Part shown: positions 33,029 to 42,897 of the stretch, piece by piece | Numbering within the stretch: position 1 is the stretch's first letter | Layout: each line of letters begins with the position of its first letter | Assembly (NCBI RefSeq): GCF_003219815.1 | Contig: NZ_QJVD01000001.1 | Span: 186,001 to 250,000 of the forward strand | Source: Arthrobacter livingstonensis | Lineage (GTDB): Bacteria; Actinomycetota; Actinomycetes; Actinomycetales; Micrococcaceae | Length of the DNA stretch: 64,000 bases | Reading direction: 5' to 3' | The notes under the pieces: model-generated | What the model was told of the DNA's origin: nothing | Database searches by the model: none | Seen by the model: the letters and a program-made list of their open reading frames with translations, nothing else | Made by a program: the position numbers and the translations under genes

Positions 33029-33064
33029 CACCCTTCAAGGGTACCCAGCGTTCCGGAACGCCCC

Positions 33065-33124
33065 GACCACGGCCGCCCGGACCACGGCCGCCCGGACCAC
33101 GGCCGCCCCGGCCACGGCCGCCCG
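33065..33124. repeat. Four tandem copies of a 15-bp unit
   Basis: gaccacggccgcccg repeats at 33065, 33080, 33095 and 33110, the last with slight changes, followed by accggtaccggt (33127-33138). It fills the promoter space between the divergent pseudouridine synthase and MFS genes. Confidence 0.85.
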
Positions 33125-33212
33125 GTACCGGTACCGGTCTGAGCCGGGGGTAAAGTCGATCGTGACGGCCGGTGACGCTGCGGCGGCGTATTCGCGGCCG
33201 GTGGACTTGAAA

Positions 33213-34415
33213 ATGGGGTGGACAGTGAACCGGCGCGGTGTTGCCATGATGTCCTCGGCCCACATGGTCGACGACCTGTACCAGGGCGTGGTGCCCGCCA
33301 TGCTGCCGTTCTTCGTCTCCGAGCGCCATTACAGCTACGCCGCCGTGGCGGGACTGACCCTTGCCGCCACCATGCTTTCTTCCGTCGTCCAGCCAGCATT
33401 TGGGGTGTGGACTGACCGGAAGCCGCGCCGCTGGCTCATTCCGGCCGGCATGGCGACGGCGGCTCTCGGCGTTGGCGCCGCGGGCCTGTTCCCCGGATAT
33501 GCGGTGACCTGGGTGATGATCGCCATCTCCGGGCTGGGCATTGCAGCCTTCCACCCGTCGGCGGCCAGCGCGGCGCGGCGGGCCTCCGGCGACAGCAACC
33601 GTGGCATGAGTATCTTTGCGCTGGGTGGAAATGTCGGGTTTGCGCTGGGCACGTTGATGGCAACACCGGTGCTGTTGTGGATGGGACTGAGGGGCACCGC
33701 CCTGTTGATCCTGCCGGCCGTTGTCATGGCGTTGGTCCTGGTGAAGTGGCTCGGCCCGGTGCTCGACGGACCCGTTGGTGCCCGCCGTCCGGCCACCATG
33801 CCCAAGGGCACGGACAACTGGCCGGAGTTCCTGAAACTGACCTCCGTCGTCGTGGTGCGTTCCATCGTCTTTTTTGGGCTGAGTTCGTTCCTTGCCCTGT
33901 ACTTCATCCACGGGCTGGGAACTTCGCCAGCGGTCGGCGGGGCCGCCCTGACCGTGTTCCTGGCGGCGGGGGCGTGCGGGACACTGCTGGGTGGCTGGCT
34001 CGCGGACCGCTTCGGTCCGCTGGTCTCCATCCGTTACGGCTTTGCCTTTTGCATCCCCGCCATGGTCGGCCTGGTTCTGGCCCAGGAGTGGCACATTGCG
34101 CTCATTTTCGTCGTACTGACGGGGATGGGCGTCTTCGTGCCGTTCAGCGTCTTTGTCATCCTGGGGCAGAACTACCTTCCGAACAGGATCGGCACGGCGA
34201 GCGGGGTCACCGTTGGTCTGGCAGTCACCGTGGGCGGCCTGTTCAATCCCCTGCTCGGTGCGCTCGCCGACGCCACGAGCCTGCACTTCACCCTCGTGGT
34301 GCTCATTGGGCTGCCGGCCCTGGCCCTTATCCTGTCCGCCTTTCTGCGTGATCCCGCGGCGGATGGGCCGGGAAGGAAACGGATATCCGGACCGGAAGCA
34401 CCTGCGGGCAGCTGA
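33213..34415 (+). CDS. MFS exporter, fosmidomycin-resistance (Fsr) type
   Basis: A 400-residue, 12-helix major facilitator. The opening MSSAHMVDDLYQGVVPAMLP is typical of the Fsr subgroup, and the family loop GVWTDRKPRRWLIPAGM follows helix 2. Later segments (LGGWLADRFGPLVSIRYGFA) repeat it in the second half. Fsr-type proteins export fosmidomycin and other small anions or drugs; the native substrate is unknown. I chose the ATG at 33213; a GTG at 33225 is possible. The frame is open further upstream but only through the 15-bp repeats. Confidence 0.87.
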   Translation: MGWTVNRRGVAMMSSAHMVDDLYQGVVPAMLPFFVSERHYSYAAVAGLTLAATMLSSVVQPAFGVWTDRKPRRWLIPAGMATAALGVGAAGLFPGYAVTWVMIAISGLGIAAFHPSAASAARRASGDSNRGMSIFALGGNVGFALGTLMATPVLLWMGLRGTALLILPAVVMALVLVKWLGPVLDGPVGARRPATMPKGTDNWPEFLKLTSVVVVRSIVFFGLSSFLALYFIHGLGTSPAVGGAALTVFLAAGACGTLLGGWLADRFGPLVSIRYGFAFCIPAMVGLVLAQEWHIALIFVVLTGMGVFVPFSVFVILGQNYLPNRIGTASGVTVGLAVTVGGLFNPLLGALADATSLHFTLVVLIGLPALALILSAFLRDPAADGPGRKRISGPEAPAGS

Positions 34416-34779
34416 TTTTCTGACAGTGGCCGCCCATGTGTCTGGCGTGATGCAGGTGGTCCGGCATGGTTTCACTCCGCCATTTGGCGCCGGATCCGGA
34501 CCGGAAAACGAGCAGGCAGCATTCTTTTTGGGTGCATGGGGTAGCTGTGGTCATTGGCCCCCGGTGCACCGTGCGCGAATGGTAATAACCACCCCCGCAA
34601 CCACCAGGGGTGTTCGCAACGCCAGCGAATGACCACAACGCACCCCTTGCCATGCTCGTTGACGTACTACACCCCTTGAGGACATCAGGGCACACCCTTC
34701 AGGCGACGAGCCCGCTAACCGTGGCCAAGCAAAACTCCTACATCACGCCAGATACGGGGATAGCCACTTTTCTGACATC
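34416..34779. other. 364-bp gap without a gene
   Basis: Between the convergent MFS and nei2-type genes. It includes ggtaataaccacccccgcaa at 34580-34599, which recalls gctcataaccacccctgtgg at 30533-30552 before the sigma gene, and several caccccttg/acacccttc runs near 34638-34700. No protein, tRNA or clear terminator was found. Confidence 0.6.
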
Positions 34780-35628
34780 TCAACTGCTTGCCGGCGGAGG
34801 TGGATCCGGCTGGCAGTGCGGACACCAATAAATGTCCCGCGCGGCATGCGTCGGTGCGGCCGGGTCGGCTTGCCTGCCGTGCCGCACCACGGCACCGCAG
34901 CGCTTGCACGGCCTGCCCGCCAGCCCGTACACCCACAAGGCGGCATCGCGGCGCGCCGGCCCGCCGGTGGTGCTGCGGACGGCGCGGTCCTTGTTCACCT
35001 CCAGCAGCTGCTTCGCCAGGCCCACCAGCCGCGGCAGCCCCGGCACGTCGGCCACTGGGGTGTCCGGGTGCACCCGGCCCAAAAAGCACAGTTCATTGCG
35101 GTAAATGTTGCCGATCCCGGCCAGGTTCCGCTGGTCGAGCAAGGCCAGCCCGACCGGCCGTTCGGGAGCGGAAGTGAGCCTGCGGAGAGCCTCCGCCGCG
35201 TCCCAGTCCGGCCCGAGCAGGTCCGGCCCCAGATGTCCGACGGCGTTCCCGGCCTCCTTTTCCGTCAGGACGTCCAGCGTGCCCAAGGAGAAGCCGACGG
35301 CGACAGCGTGCTCCGTGGTGAGGATGGCCCGCGCGGTGTGGGCGGGGCGCCGCCACCGGGGCGGCCTGCCGTTGGCCGCGGATCCGTAGATGTCCCAATG
35401 GCCCTCCATGGCCAGGTGCGAATGGATGACCCAGGCGGCATCCGGGGACAGTCCGCGGACGTGCATCAAGAGGTGCTTCCCGCGTGCCTGCACCGACTGC
35501 ACCGTAGACCCGGCGAAATCCACGGTCGCCAGGGACGGCACGCGGAAGTCGCATCCGGTCAGTAACTGCCCGGCCAGGGCGGCGTTGAGATCGCGGGCCT
35601 GCCGCCAGACGGTGTCGCCCTCAGGCAC
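34780..35628 (-). CDS. nei2: DNA glycosylase/AP lyase of the Fpg/Nei family, endonuclease VIII-like
   Basis: A 282-residue base-excision repair enzyme. The N-terminus MPEGDTVWR gives the catalytic Pro2 and Glu3. The H2TH domain includes LLDQRNLAGIGNIYRNELCF. The zinc finger is CKRCGAVVRHG and CPHC near the end. The sequence matches actinobacterial Nei2-type proteins, which remove oxidised pyrimidines. Its start overlaps the end of lhr by 8 bp, so the two are co-transcribed. Confidence 0.93.
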   Translation of the reverse strand: MPEGDTVWRQARDLNAALAGQLLTGCDFRVPSLATVDFAGSTVQSVQARGKHLLMHVRGLSPDAAWVIHSHLAMEGHWDIYGSAANGRPPRWRRPAHTARAILTTEHAVAVGFSLGTLDVLTEKEAGNAVGHLGPDLLGPDWDAAEALRRLTSAPERPVGLALLDQRNLAGIGNIYRNELCFLGRVHPDTPVADVPGLPRLVGLAKQLLEVNKDRAVRSTTGGPARRDAALWVYGLAGRPCKRCGAVVRHGRQADPAAPTHAARDIYWCPHCQPDPPPPASS

Positions 35629-38600
35629 GGATCCGCACCCCGCTCGGGGAGCTGTAAGCGCCGGAGGCCAGCAGGGCAGCGGCCAGCGGGGTGTCCAGGA
35701 TGCCGGCGCCGTTGACCTTTTCGATCGCCAGCTTGTCCACGCCGCCCCGCTTCACCACCTGCACCAGGGCCCCGGCCGCCAGGGAAACCGCAGGGCCGTC
35801 GTCGCTGAAACACAGCAGCGTTTTGCCGCCGCGTTCCACGTACAGGACCAGGGCGCCGTCGACCATCACCACCAGGGCACCGGCCTTCCGGCCCGGGCGG
35901 TGGCCCGAATCCAGCGGCGGCCACGCCAGCGCTGCGCCATAGGGGTTGGCGGGATCCGTGGCTGCCAGCGCCAGGGCCTGTGGCGGGCGCGGGTTCAGCG
36001 CCGCGTCCTCGCTGAAGGTGCGCAGCCGGTCCACCGTGGCCGGCACCGCGAATTGCGCGGCACCGAGGTGTTCGATGAAGTACCCGCGACGGCATTTGCC
36101 TGTCTCCTCCAACCGCGCCAGCACCTTGTACATCAGCCCGAATCCGCCCGTCAGACCTGCGGCCATGACGGAGCCGCGCGTCACCACACCGTACCGGTCC
36201 AGGAACAGCTCGGCCAGGGCATGGCTGCGCAGTGTTGTTTGGGCAGCGGTTGTCTGCGCGGCGGAGGTGACTCCCGGGCCGGTTTCGGGCACCGTCACCG
36301 GAAGCAGGCTCCAGCGCCCGGCACCGAGCGGCGGCGCGCCGCGCTGGGCCGACTGCGCGCGGCCGGGCAGCCGGCCGTACCGTCCGGCGCGTGCGGGCCT
36401 CAGGCGTGACGGTTCGGGCCGCTGCCGGTGCGCCGAATGCCCGCCGGCCAGCAGCGCGCGCACCGGCGCGAAGGTGTCGTTGCTGATCCGGCCGGCCCAA
36501 AAAAGTTGCCACAGGGCAGCGGTCAGCTCGTCGTCACCGGGTACCTCATCCGGCCCGTCAGCCGCCATTTCCCGCAGCTGGTGGAAGAAGTACGCACCTC
36601 CGCCGGACAGCCCGGACAGCAGCCGGTGCTGGAAACCGGTGGGCGCGAAGTCGTCGGCAGGATTCAGCGTCAGCTCGGCGGACTCGGCCAGGTGGAGACT
36701 CAGCCAGCCGTCGCTCCCGCCCAGCGCGCCGGCCCCGGACACCACCACCTCCCCGGTCGCCGTCAGCTCGTCCAGCATGGCCGGCCGGTAGTCCGCAACC
36801 CGCTGGGCCAGCACCAGCGGCTCCCATGCCGACGCAGGAACGGGCACGCCCGCCAGCTGGTCCACCACGGTGAGCAGGCCGTCCAGCCCGCGCAGCGCCG
36901 GCGATCCCGATGCGGCGGACACGTGCTGCCACGCCGGCAGGAAACGCCCAAAGGTGGACGCATCCACCGGCTCCACCTCCGCCCGCAGGGCTGCCAGGGA
37001 CCGCCTCCGCAGCCGGCGCAGCACCTCGACATCGCACCACTCCGGCACCCCGGACTCGGCCCTGTTCGGCAAAAACTCGCCTTCGGACACGCGTTTGTCG
37101 GCCGCCAGCCTGGCCAACCCGGAATGCACGACGGCGATGCCCAGTCCCAGCCTTGCCGCGACTTCCGCGGCGGTGAACGGGCCATGGGTGCGGGCATGGC
37201 GGCCCAGGAGGTCGCCGAGGGGGTCGGCGACGGGCTCAATGAAGGCCAGCGGAACGCCCATGGGCAGCGGGATGCCCAGCGCGTCCCGCAGCCGGGCGGC
37301 GTCCTCGACGGCCGCGAAGCGTTCCTGTCCCGCCACGTTCACACGCAGGGCCCGGTTCGCGGCGACCAGCTGCGCCAGGTGCGTGGCGGCCGTGGCGAGA
37401 TGGAGTTTCCGGCCCTCCGCGTGCGCGTCCGGTTCCACCGCAGTGCCCTCCGGTTCATTCCCGCCCGCATCGTCCGTCAGGCCCGCATCGTCCGTCCGGG
37501 CCGCCGGCGCGGGTCCGGCGTCGTGGATGGTGACGGGCGGGCTCGTGTCCGGCGAGCCGGTGGCGGGGGAGGGCTCGGGGACCAGGCGGTCCGCAACCTC
37601 GGCGATGTCCAGCGGGCCGAGCAGGCGCAGCAGGTCCGCCACGCCCTCCAGGCCGCGGGCGCGCCGGTCTGAGCCTTGGCTGCCGCCGGACAGGCGCTGG
37701 AGTTCTGACTCCGTGGCGGCGATGACCTTCGGGTCCAGGAGCTCGCGCAGTTCAGCCCGGCCCAGCAGCTCGTCCAACAGCGCCGGGTCCAGGGACAGGG
37801 CTGCGGCACGGCGCTCGGCCAGGGGGGAATCGCCCTCATACAGGAAGCTCGCCACGTAACCGAACAGCAGCGAGCGGGCAAACGGGGAGGGCTGTTGCGT
37901 GGTGGTTTCCACGATCCGTAGTTCGCGCCGCTCGATGGACGCGGCGATGTCCTTCAGCGCGGGCAGGTCATAGACGTCCTGCAGGCACTCGCGCACGGTC
38001 TCCAACACGATGGGGAACTGCGGGTACTTCCGTGCGACGTCCAGCAGCTGGGCCGAGCGTTGCCGCTGCTGCCACAGGGGCGAGCGCTTGCCGGGAGTTT
38101 GGCGCGGCAGCAGGAGGGCCCGTGCGGCGCATTCGCGGAAGCGGCTGGCAAACAGGGCCGAGCCGCCCACCTCCCCGGTGACAATGCCGTCAAGTTCATC
38201 CGGCTCAAAGATGAACAGCTCGGCGCCGGGAGGTTCGTCGTCCATCATCGGAACACGCAGGACAATGCCGTCGTCGGAGGCCATGGCGGAGCCGTCCAGC
38301 CCAAAGCGTTCGTGCAGCCGCGCGGCGACGGCCAGGGCCCACGGTGCGTGGACGGGCATGCCGAAGGGGCTGTGCAGGACCACGCGCCAGTCGCCCAGCT
38401 CGTCGTGGAAGCGTTCCACCATGAGGGTCCGGTCGTCGGGAACCTGGGAGGTGGCGGCCTTTTGTTCCTCCAGGTAGCCGAGCAGGTTGTTGGCCGCCCA
38501 GGCGTCCAGGCCCGTGGCCTGGCACCTTGCCAGGGCCTCCTTTTTCGGTGCGGCGCTTACCTCGCGGATGAACGCGCCCAGTGCCCGGCCCAGTTCCACG

Positions 38601-40750
38601 GGCCGGCCCAGGGAGTCGCCCTTCCAGAACGGCAGTTTGCCCGGCTGGCCGAACGCGGGGGTGACCAGGACGCGGTCAAAGGTGATGTCCTCGATCTTCC
38701 AGCTGGTGGCGCCGAGCGCAAAGACATCGCCCACGCGGGATTCGTAGACCATCTCCTCGTCGAGTTCGCCCACACGCCGCCCGCCCTTGGCTGCCTTTCC
38801 GGCGGAACCAGGGGACCCGGCGTCGTCTGAGCCAACAATAAACACGCTGAACAGGCCCCGGTCCGGAATGGTCCCTCCGGAGGTGACGGCCAGCCGTTGC
38901 GCGCCTGGCCGGCCGGTGATGGTGCCGCCCACGCGGTCCCAGATGATTCGCGGGCGCAGTTCGGCAAATTCGTCGGACGGGTAGCGCCCGGCCAACAGGT
39001 CCAAGGTGGCGTTGTAGGCCGAACGGGGGAGCGCGGCAAACGGGGCGCTGCGCCGGACGGTGTCGAACCACTCGTCCACGTCGATGGAGCCCAGGGCTGT
39101 GGCGGCCACGGTCTGCTGGGCCAGGATGTCCAGCGGGTTGGCCGGGATGAACAGCGGTTCGATGTGGCCGGCCAGCATGCGCTCCACGGTAACGGCCGAA
39201 TGCAGCAGGTCCGCCCGGTGCTTGGGAAACAGCACGCCCTGGGAAATCTCGCCCACCTGGTGCCCGGCCCGCCCGACCCGCTGCAGCCCGCTGGCCACCG
39301 ACGGCGGCGATTCCACCTGGATCACCAGGTCCACGGCGCCCATGTCGATGCCCAGCTCCAGGCTCGACGTCGCCACCACGCAGCGCAGCCGCCCGGACTT
39401 CAGGTCATCCTCGATCAGCGCCCGCTGCTCCTTGGACACGGAGCCGTGGTGCGCCTTGGCCAACACGTTCGGCGCGCCGGAAACGGAACCTGCCTGGGCC
39501 ATCATCTCCGCAGGCAGCCGGGGCGGGCTGGCCCTATTTGCGACTCCCACGTGCGACGCCGGATGGGCTGCCCGGGTGCCAGCCGGCACGGGGGTGCCCG
39601 ATGCCGTGGGGGACGGGGCGGTCCGCCACGGTTCAGCGTCGGGGGAAACGGCGTCGAGCCCCACAGGCCCCCTGCCTCCGCTGGTCCAGACCCCGCGTGA
39701 CCCCGGCTCGGAAGCGGCCAGTTCCAGGCGCTCCGTGTAGATCTCGTTCAGCCGGCCCGTGAGCCGTTCCGCGAGCCGGCGCGAGTTGGCAAAGACGATG
39801 GTGGACTTGTTCGCGAGTACGTGATCTACGATTTTCTCCTCCACGTGCGGCCAGATCGACGCGTTGGGCGCCAGGCCGGAGGCAGGGCCGGCCTCGTGCG
39901 CGGAGGCCAGCGCCGGCAGCTCCGTCATGTCCTCCACGGGCACCGTGACTGTCAGGTTCCAGTTCTTGGTGCCGGGCGGGGCCACGATGGTCACCGGCGC
40001 TGAACCTCCGAGGAAGCGGGCGACTGTTTCGCGCGGTTCCACGGTGGCTGAGAGGCCGATCCGTTGGGCCGGTTTGTCCAACAAGGAATCCAGGCGCTCC
40101 AACGACACGGCCAGGTGGGCGCCGCGCTTGGTGCCGGCCACGGCGTGGACTTCGTCGATGATGACGGTGTGCACACCGGTCAGGGTTTCGCGGGCCTTGG
40201 AGGTGAGCATCAGAAACAGGGATTCGGGAGTGGTGATCAGGATGTCCGGCGGGTGGCTGAGCAGTCGGCGCCGCTCATTGGCCGGGGTGTCCCCGGAACG
40301 AACGCCGACACTGGCGTGCGGCGCCTCAAGGCCCAGGCGCCTGGCAGTCTGCGTGATGCCGACCAGCGGCGCACGCAGGTTGCGTTCCACGTCCACGCCG
40401 AGGGCCTTCAGCGGGGAAATGTAGAGGACCCCGGTGCCGCCCTTTACCGTGCCGGCCTTTTCGGACCCGGCCCCGGACTTGCTGCCGGACGGGGCACCCG
40501 GGCCGGAGTCCGGCGTCGTGCCTGCCGGAGCGGAGCCTCCGCCGGCCACCAGGCCGTCCAGGGCCCACAGGAAGGCGGCCAGGGTCTTGCCGGAGCCGGT
40601 GGGGGCCACCACCAGGGAGTGCGCGCCGCCGGAAATGGCCGTCCAGGCGCCGGACTGGGCAGGTGTGGGGGAGCCGAAGGCACCCAAAAACCACTCGCGG
40701 GTGGGTGCCGCGAACAGGTCCAGGGCGGCCTTGTCCGAAAATGCGTTCAC
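35621..40750 (-). CDS. lhr: Lhr-family DNA/RNA helicase
   Basis: A superfamily-2 helicase of 1709 residues with the full Lhr layout: two RecA domains, winged helix, beta-barrel and a long C-terminal extension. Motifs are VVAPTGSGKTLAAFLW (Walker A), VIIDEVHAVAGTKRGAHLA (DEVH box), IGLSATVEP (motif III), AHHGSVSKEQRALIEDDL and VIQVESPPSVASGLQRVGRA with GH (motif VI). Lhr unwinds 3'-tailed DNA and RNA:DNA hybrids and is linked to mitomycin C-type repair. GTG at 40750 (VNAFSDK) with GGAG upstream is taken as start. The ATG at 40801 lies in the IS target duplication. Confidence 0.93.
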   Translation of the reverse strand: MNAFSDKAALDLFAAPTREWFLGAFGSPTPAQSGAWTAISGGAHSLVVAPTGSGKTLAAFLWALDGLVAGGGSAPAGTTPDSGPGAPSGSKSGAGSEKAGTVKGGTGVLYISPLKALGVDVERNLRAPLVGITQTARRLGLEAPHASVGVRSGDTPANERRRLLSHPPDILITTPESLFLMLTSKARETLTGVHTVIIDEVHAVAGTKRGAHLAVSLERLDSLLDKPAQRIGLSATVEPRETVARFLGGSAPVTIVAPPGTKNWNLTVTVPVEDMTELPALASAHEAGPASGLAPNASIWPHVEEKIVDHVLANKSTIVFANSRRLAERLTGRLNEIYTERLELAASEPGSRGVWTSGGRGPVGLDAVSPDAEPWRTAPSPTASGTPVPAGTRAAHPASHVGVANRASPPRLPAEMMAQAGSVSGAPNVLAKAHHGSVSKEQRALIEDDLKSGRLRCVVATSSLELGIDMGAVDLVIQVESPPSVASGLQRVGRAGHQVGEISQGVLFPKHRADLLHSAVTVERMLAGHIEPLFIPANPLDILAQQTVAATALGSIDVDEWFDTVRRSAPFAALPRSAYNATLDLLAGRYPSDEFAELRPRIIWDRVGGTITGRPGAQRLAVTSGGTIPDRGLFSVFIVGSDDAGSPGSAGKAAKGGRRVGELDEEMVYESRVGDVFALGATSWKIEDITFDRVLVTPAFGQPGKLPFWKGDSLGRPVELGRALGAFIREVSAAPKKEALARCQATGLDAWAANNLLGYLEEQKAATSQVPDDRTLMVERFHDELGDWRVVLHSPFGMPVHAPWALAVAARLHERFGLDGSAMASDDGIVLRVPMMDDEPPGAELFIFEPDELDGIVTGEVGGSALFASRFRECAARALLLPRQTPGKRSPLWQQRQRSAQLLDVARKYPQFPIVLETVRECLQDVYDLPALKDIAASIERRELRIVETTTQQPSPFARSLLFGYVASFLYEGDSPLAERRAAALSLDPALLDELLGRAELRELLDPKVIAATESELQRLSGGSQGSDRRARGLEGVADLLRLLGPLDIAEVADRLVPEPSPATGSPDTSPPVTIHDAGPAPAARTDDAGLTDDAGGNEPEGTAVEPDAHAEGRKLHLATAATHLAQLVAANRALRVNVAGQERFAAVEDAARLRDALGIPLPMGVPLAFIEPVADPLGDLLGRHARTHGPFTAAEVAARLGLGIAVVHSGLARLAADKRVSEGEFLPNRAESGVPEWCDVEVLRRLRRRSLAALRAEVEPVDASTFGRFLPAWQHVSAASGSPALRGLDGLLTVVDQLAGVPVPASAWEPLVLAQRVADYRPAMLDELTATGEVVVSGAGALGGSDGWLSLHLAESAELTLNPADDFAPTGFQHRLLSGLSGGGAYFFHQLREMAADGPDEVPGDDELTAALWQLFWAGRISNDTFAPVRALLAGGHSAHRQRPEPSRLRPARAGRYGRLPGRAQSAQRGAPPLGAGRWSLLPVTVPETGPGVTSAAQTTAAQTTLRSHALAELFLDRYGVVTRGSVMAAGLTGGFGLMYKVLARLEETGKCRRGYFIEHLGAAQFAVPATVDRLRTFSEDAALNPRPPQALALAATDPANPYGAALAWPPLDSGHRPGRKAGALVVMVDGALVLYVERGGKTLLCFSDDGPAVSLAAGALVQVVKRGGVDKLAIEKVNGAGILDTPLAAALLASGAYSSPSGVRIRA

Positions 40751-40864
40751 GGCTCCATCATGCCGCACGGGACCGACATTCCGGGCGTACGGGACCGGCA
40801 TTGGGTGTGCGTCAGATTTGTAGGTAATTGAGCTGTGGCATGTTGCTGGGGCTGTGGGTGGCGT

Positions 40865-42256
40865 TTAGGCGGCGGTGGTCTGGTTGCGGTGGGTGCTGGC
40901 GTGTTGGCAGCGCAGGGTGATGATGCTGGTGGCGCCGGGGTCGGACCAGCGCATGCCGGAGAGTTTGAGCCGTTGGCCGATGACGGCTTTGCAGCCGGCT
41001 TCGACGGTGCCGGAGCCAACGAACATGCCCAAGCGGCGGAATCGGGCGTATTGCATGCGGTGGGCGTTTCTCTGGAAGTAGGCCAGCGCCTTGGTGCGTT
41101 CTTTAGCTTTGGAGCCGACGAGCGGGTAGATCATGGCGGCGTTGGTGATGGCGTCAATGTCGCCGCTGTCCAGCTCGGTCCGTCGTGCCTGGTACCAGTC
41201 GTTTGGGTCCTCGGTGATGATGAACGCAAGCAGATTGGCGAGTTCGTGGAGGTGTTCGCGGGCGTGGAAGAGATCAACGATTTGGGTTGCTTCTGGCAGG
41301 CGGGCGGTGGCCATGTTCCAGATCCAATGCGCACCGTCGCCGAGGAAGACGAATTGGCGGATATGTTCGTACCCCCGGCGCTTTGCTTCGGCAGCCACGA
41401 GGTCAGAGAACTTCTCCACCGGCTCCAGCGTGGCGAAATAGCTGGTGGAGTCTTCGTCCCGGACCGGCCGACCCTCATCGTCGAGGCCGGTTTGGGTGAA
41501 CAGGCAACCCAGTTTCGCCTCGCGGGTGCGGGCACGCCCGTCGGGGCCTTTCCCGGCCCGGCCCTCTGTTTCGGCCAAGGTCATCGGCACCCCTGTCCCA
41601 TCCACGGCGAGATATAGGATTTCCGGTGGCGGGGCTGGTGGTGGAAGGGGCACGACTCGGCCGGCGAGGACCGCCTCGGTGTCAGCTTTCAACGATGCAG
41701 TTGCCGCGGCGCCGACGGCCTCGGCAGCACGCTCGACCCGTTTAGTGCCCAGGGCGATCCCGGCCAGGTCCTTGATCAGCCCGGCCGCCTGGGCGAAGGG
41801 CACCGCAGCACCGGCGGTGGCAATCATCGAGGCCAGCCCACCCGAGATCGATGAGCCGCACACGCCCAGTTCCGCATCGCGTGGCACCACCCCGGCCCGG
41901 CACTTCCGACAGTGGTAGTACGCCCGCTGAACCTGGACGGTACCAAGAACGGTGTCGATGTCCTTGGTCCGGTAGGAAACGAACTCGGCCAGATGCCCGG
42001 AACCACACTCGATCCGGGGGCCGCGGTGGCCGGAGTCGGCAGCGAGCAAACCCTCCAGCAACGAAGCACCCAGCGCTGTCATGCCGGCCCGGATCGCCTC
42101 CTCCAACACCGGCAGTCCACCACCGGTAACGCCGCCCACGCCGCGGGCTGCCAGCGCCGCCAGGGACTCAACCTCAGTGGTAAAGTCGTCCCGGATCCGG
42201 CTTAGGAGCCCCCTTTTCCCCGTCTGTCGCGGCGGGGTCTTGGAGCGAACCCACAC
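40865..42256 (-). CDS. Transposase, ISKra4-like family
   Basis: A 463-residue DDE-type transposase. Acidic residues appear in YLAVDGTGVPM, FLGDGAHWIWN and GTVEAGCKAVIGQRLK, the order seen in ISKra4-type enzymes. A zinc-like motif CRKCRAG lies near residue 117. The frame opens with GTG at 42256, overlapping the accessory gene by 83 bp in another frame, so programmed frameshifting could join the two products. The C-terminus SIITLRCQHASTHRN is typical. No disruption is visible. Confidence 0.88.
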   Translation of the reverse strand: MWVRSKTPPRQTGKRGLLSRIRDDFTTEVESLAALAARGVGGVTGGGLPVLEEAIRAGMTALGASLLEGLLAADSGHRGPRIECGSGHLAEFVSYRTKDIDTVLGTVQVQRAYYHCRKCRAGVVPRDAELGVCGSSISGGLASMIATAGAAVPFAQAAGLIKDLAGIALGTKRVERAAEAVGAAATASLKADTEAVLAGRVVPLPPPAPPPEILYLAVDGTGVPMTLAETEGRAGKGPDGRARTREAKLGCLFTQTGLDDEGRPVRDEDSTSYFATLEPVEKFSDLVAAEAKRRGYEHIRQFVFLGDGAHWIWNMATARLPEATQIVDLFHAREHLHELANLLAFIITEDPNDWYQARRTELDSGDIDAITNAAMIYPLVGSKAKERTKALAYFQRNAHRMQYARFRRLGMFVGSGTVEAGCKAVIGQRLKLSGMRWSDPGATSIITLRCQHASTHRNQTTAA

Positions 42257-42623
42257 CCGGTGGTGACCCTGCGGCAGCGGCCGTGGCCGCTGTGACCGGC
42301 CGGGCCTCGCAGATGGCCTCGTTCACTTCCACGATCGCCGCGGTCAACGACGCGAACCGGGAGTAGGCGTCCAATTCGGCACGGACCTTCTCCACCTCCA
42401 ACGCCGCCAACTGCCGGCCCCGGCTCTTGCCTCCCGGACCAGTACGCGTCCACAACATCCTGGGCCCATGCCCGGGATGCTCCGGCGCCGCGCACGCACA
42501 ATTGGCCTTCCCGCACCGGCGGTAATTCACACTCACACTGCCACGGCGGAAATCACCGGTAGCAGCCAGCTCTTCATACAGCCCGGCACGCTCCGCCACC
42601 ATCTGTTCCAAAGACCGGTTCAT
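42174..42623 (-). CDS. DUF6788-type accessory protein of the IS
   Basis: A 149-residue protein starting MNRSLEQMVAERAGLYEELA, with GSVSVNYRRCGKANCACAAP (Cys motif) and GPRMLWTRTGPGGKSRGRQL. This pattern is often found next to ISKra4-like transposases. The C-terminal tail overlaps the transposase frame. Its role in transposition is unknown. The start is placed at 42623. Confidence 0.75.
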   Translation of the reverse strand: MNRSLEQMVAERAGLYEELAATGDFRRGSVSVNYRRCGKANCACAAPEHPGHGPRMLWTRTGPGGKSRGRQLAALEVEKVRAELDAYSRFASLTAAIVEVNEAICEARPVTAATAAAAGSPPGVGSLQDPAATDGEKGAPKPDPGRLYH

Positions 42624-42897
42624 CACTGCCACCTTTTGTGTGGTTATGGAATACACAACCAGACTAGCGTGATCACAGGTTCAAAGGCGACCACCTATAT
42701 TCCTGACGCACACCCACCGGCATTGATGCGAGACGGTAACGATTCACCCGGGGCGCCGAACTGCGGCCTAAAGTGTCAGGGCGGCGCGGTAATCTATCGG
42801 TAGGAGTGGCAATGGTTGCCCTTGCTGTTCCAGGCCGGTTGTCGGCACCCGGACGGCGTCCTGAAATTTTTTGGTCCATCGGGGAAGGCAAGGCGCG

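Larger units (their letters stand above)
40803..42715 (-). mobile_element. Insertion sequence, ISKra4-like, 1913 bp, with 9-bp target duplication
   Basis: The ends are inverted repeats: gggtgtgcgtcag at 40803-40815 matches ctgacgcacaccc at 42703-42715, continuing with a weaker match (taggt ... accta). The sequence accggcatt flanks both sides (40794-40802 and 42716-42724), a 9-bp direct repeat created on insertion. The intact ends, intact genes and perfect duplication show a recent event. The element holds a transposase and a DUF6788-type accessory gene. It sits 53 bp upstream of the lhr GTG start. Confidence 0.93.
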
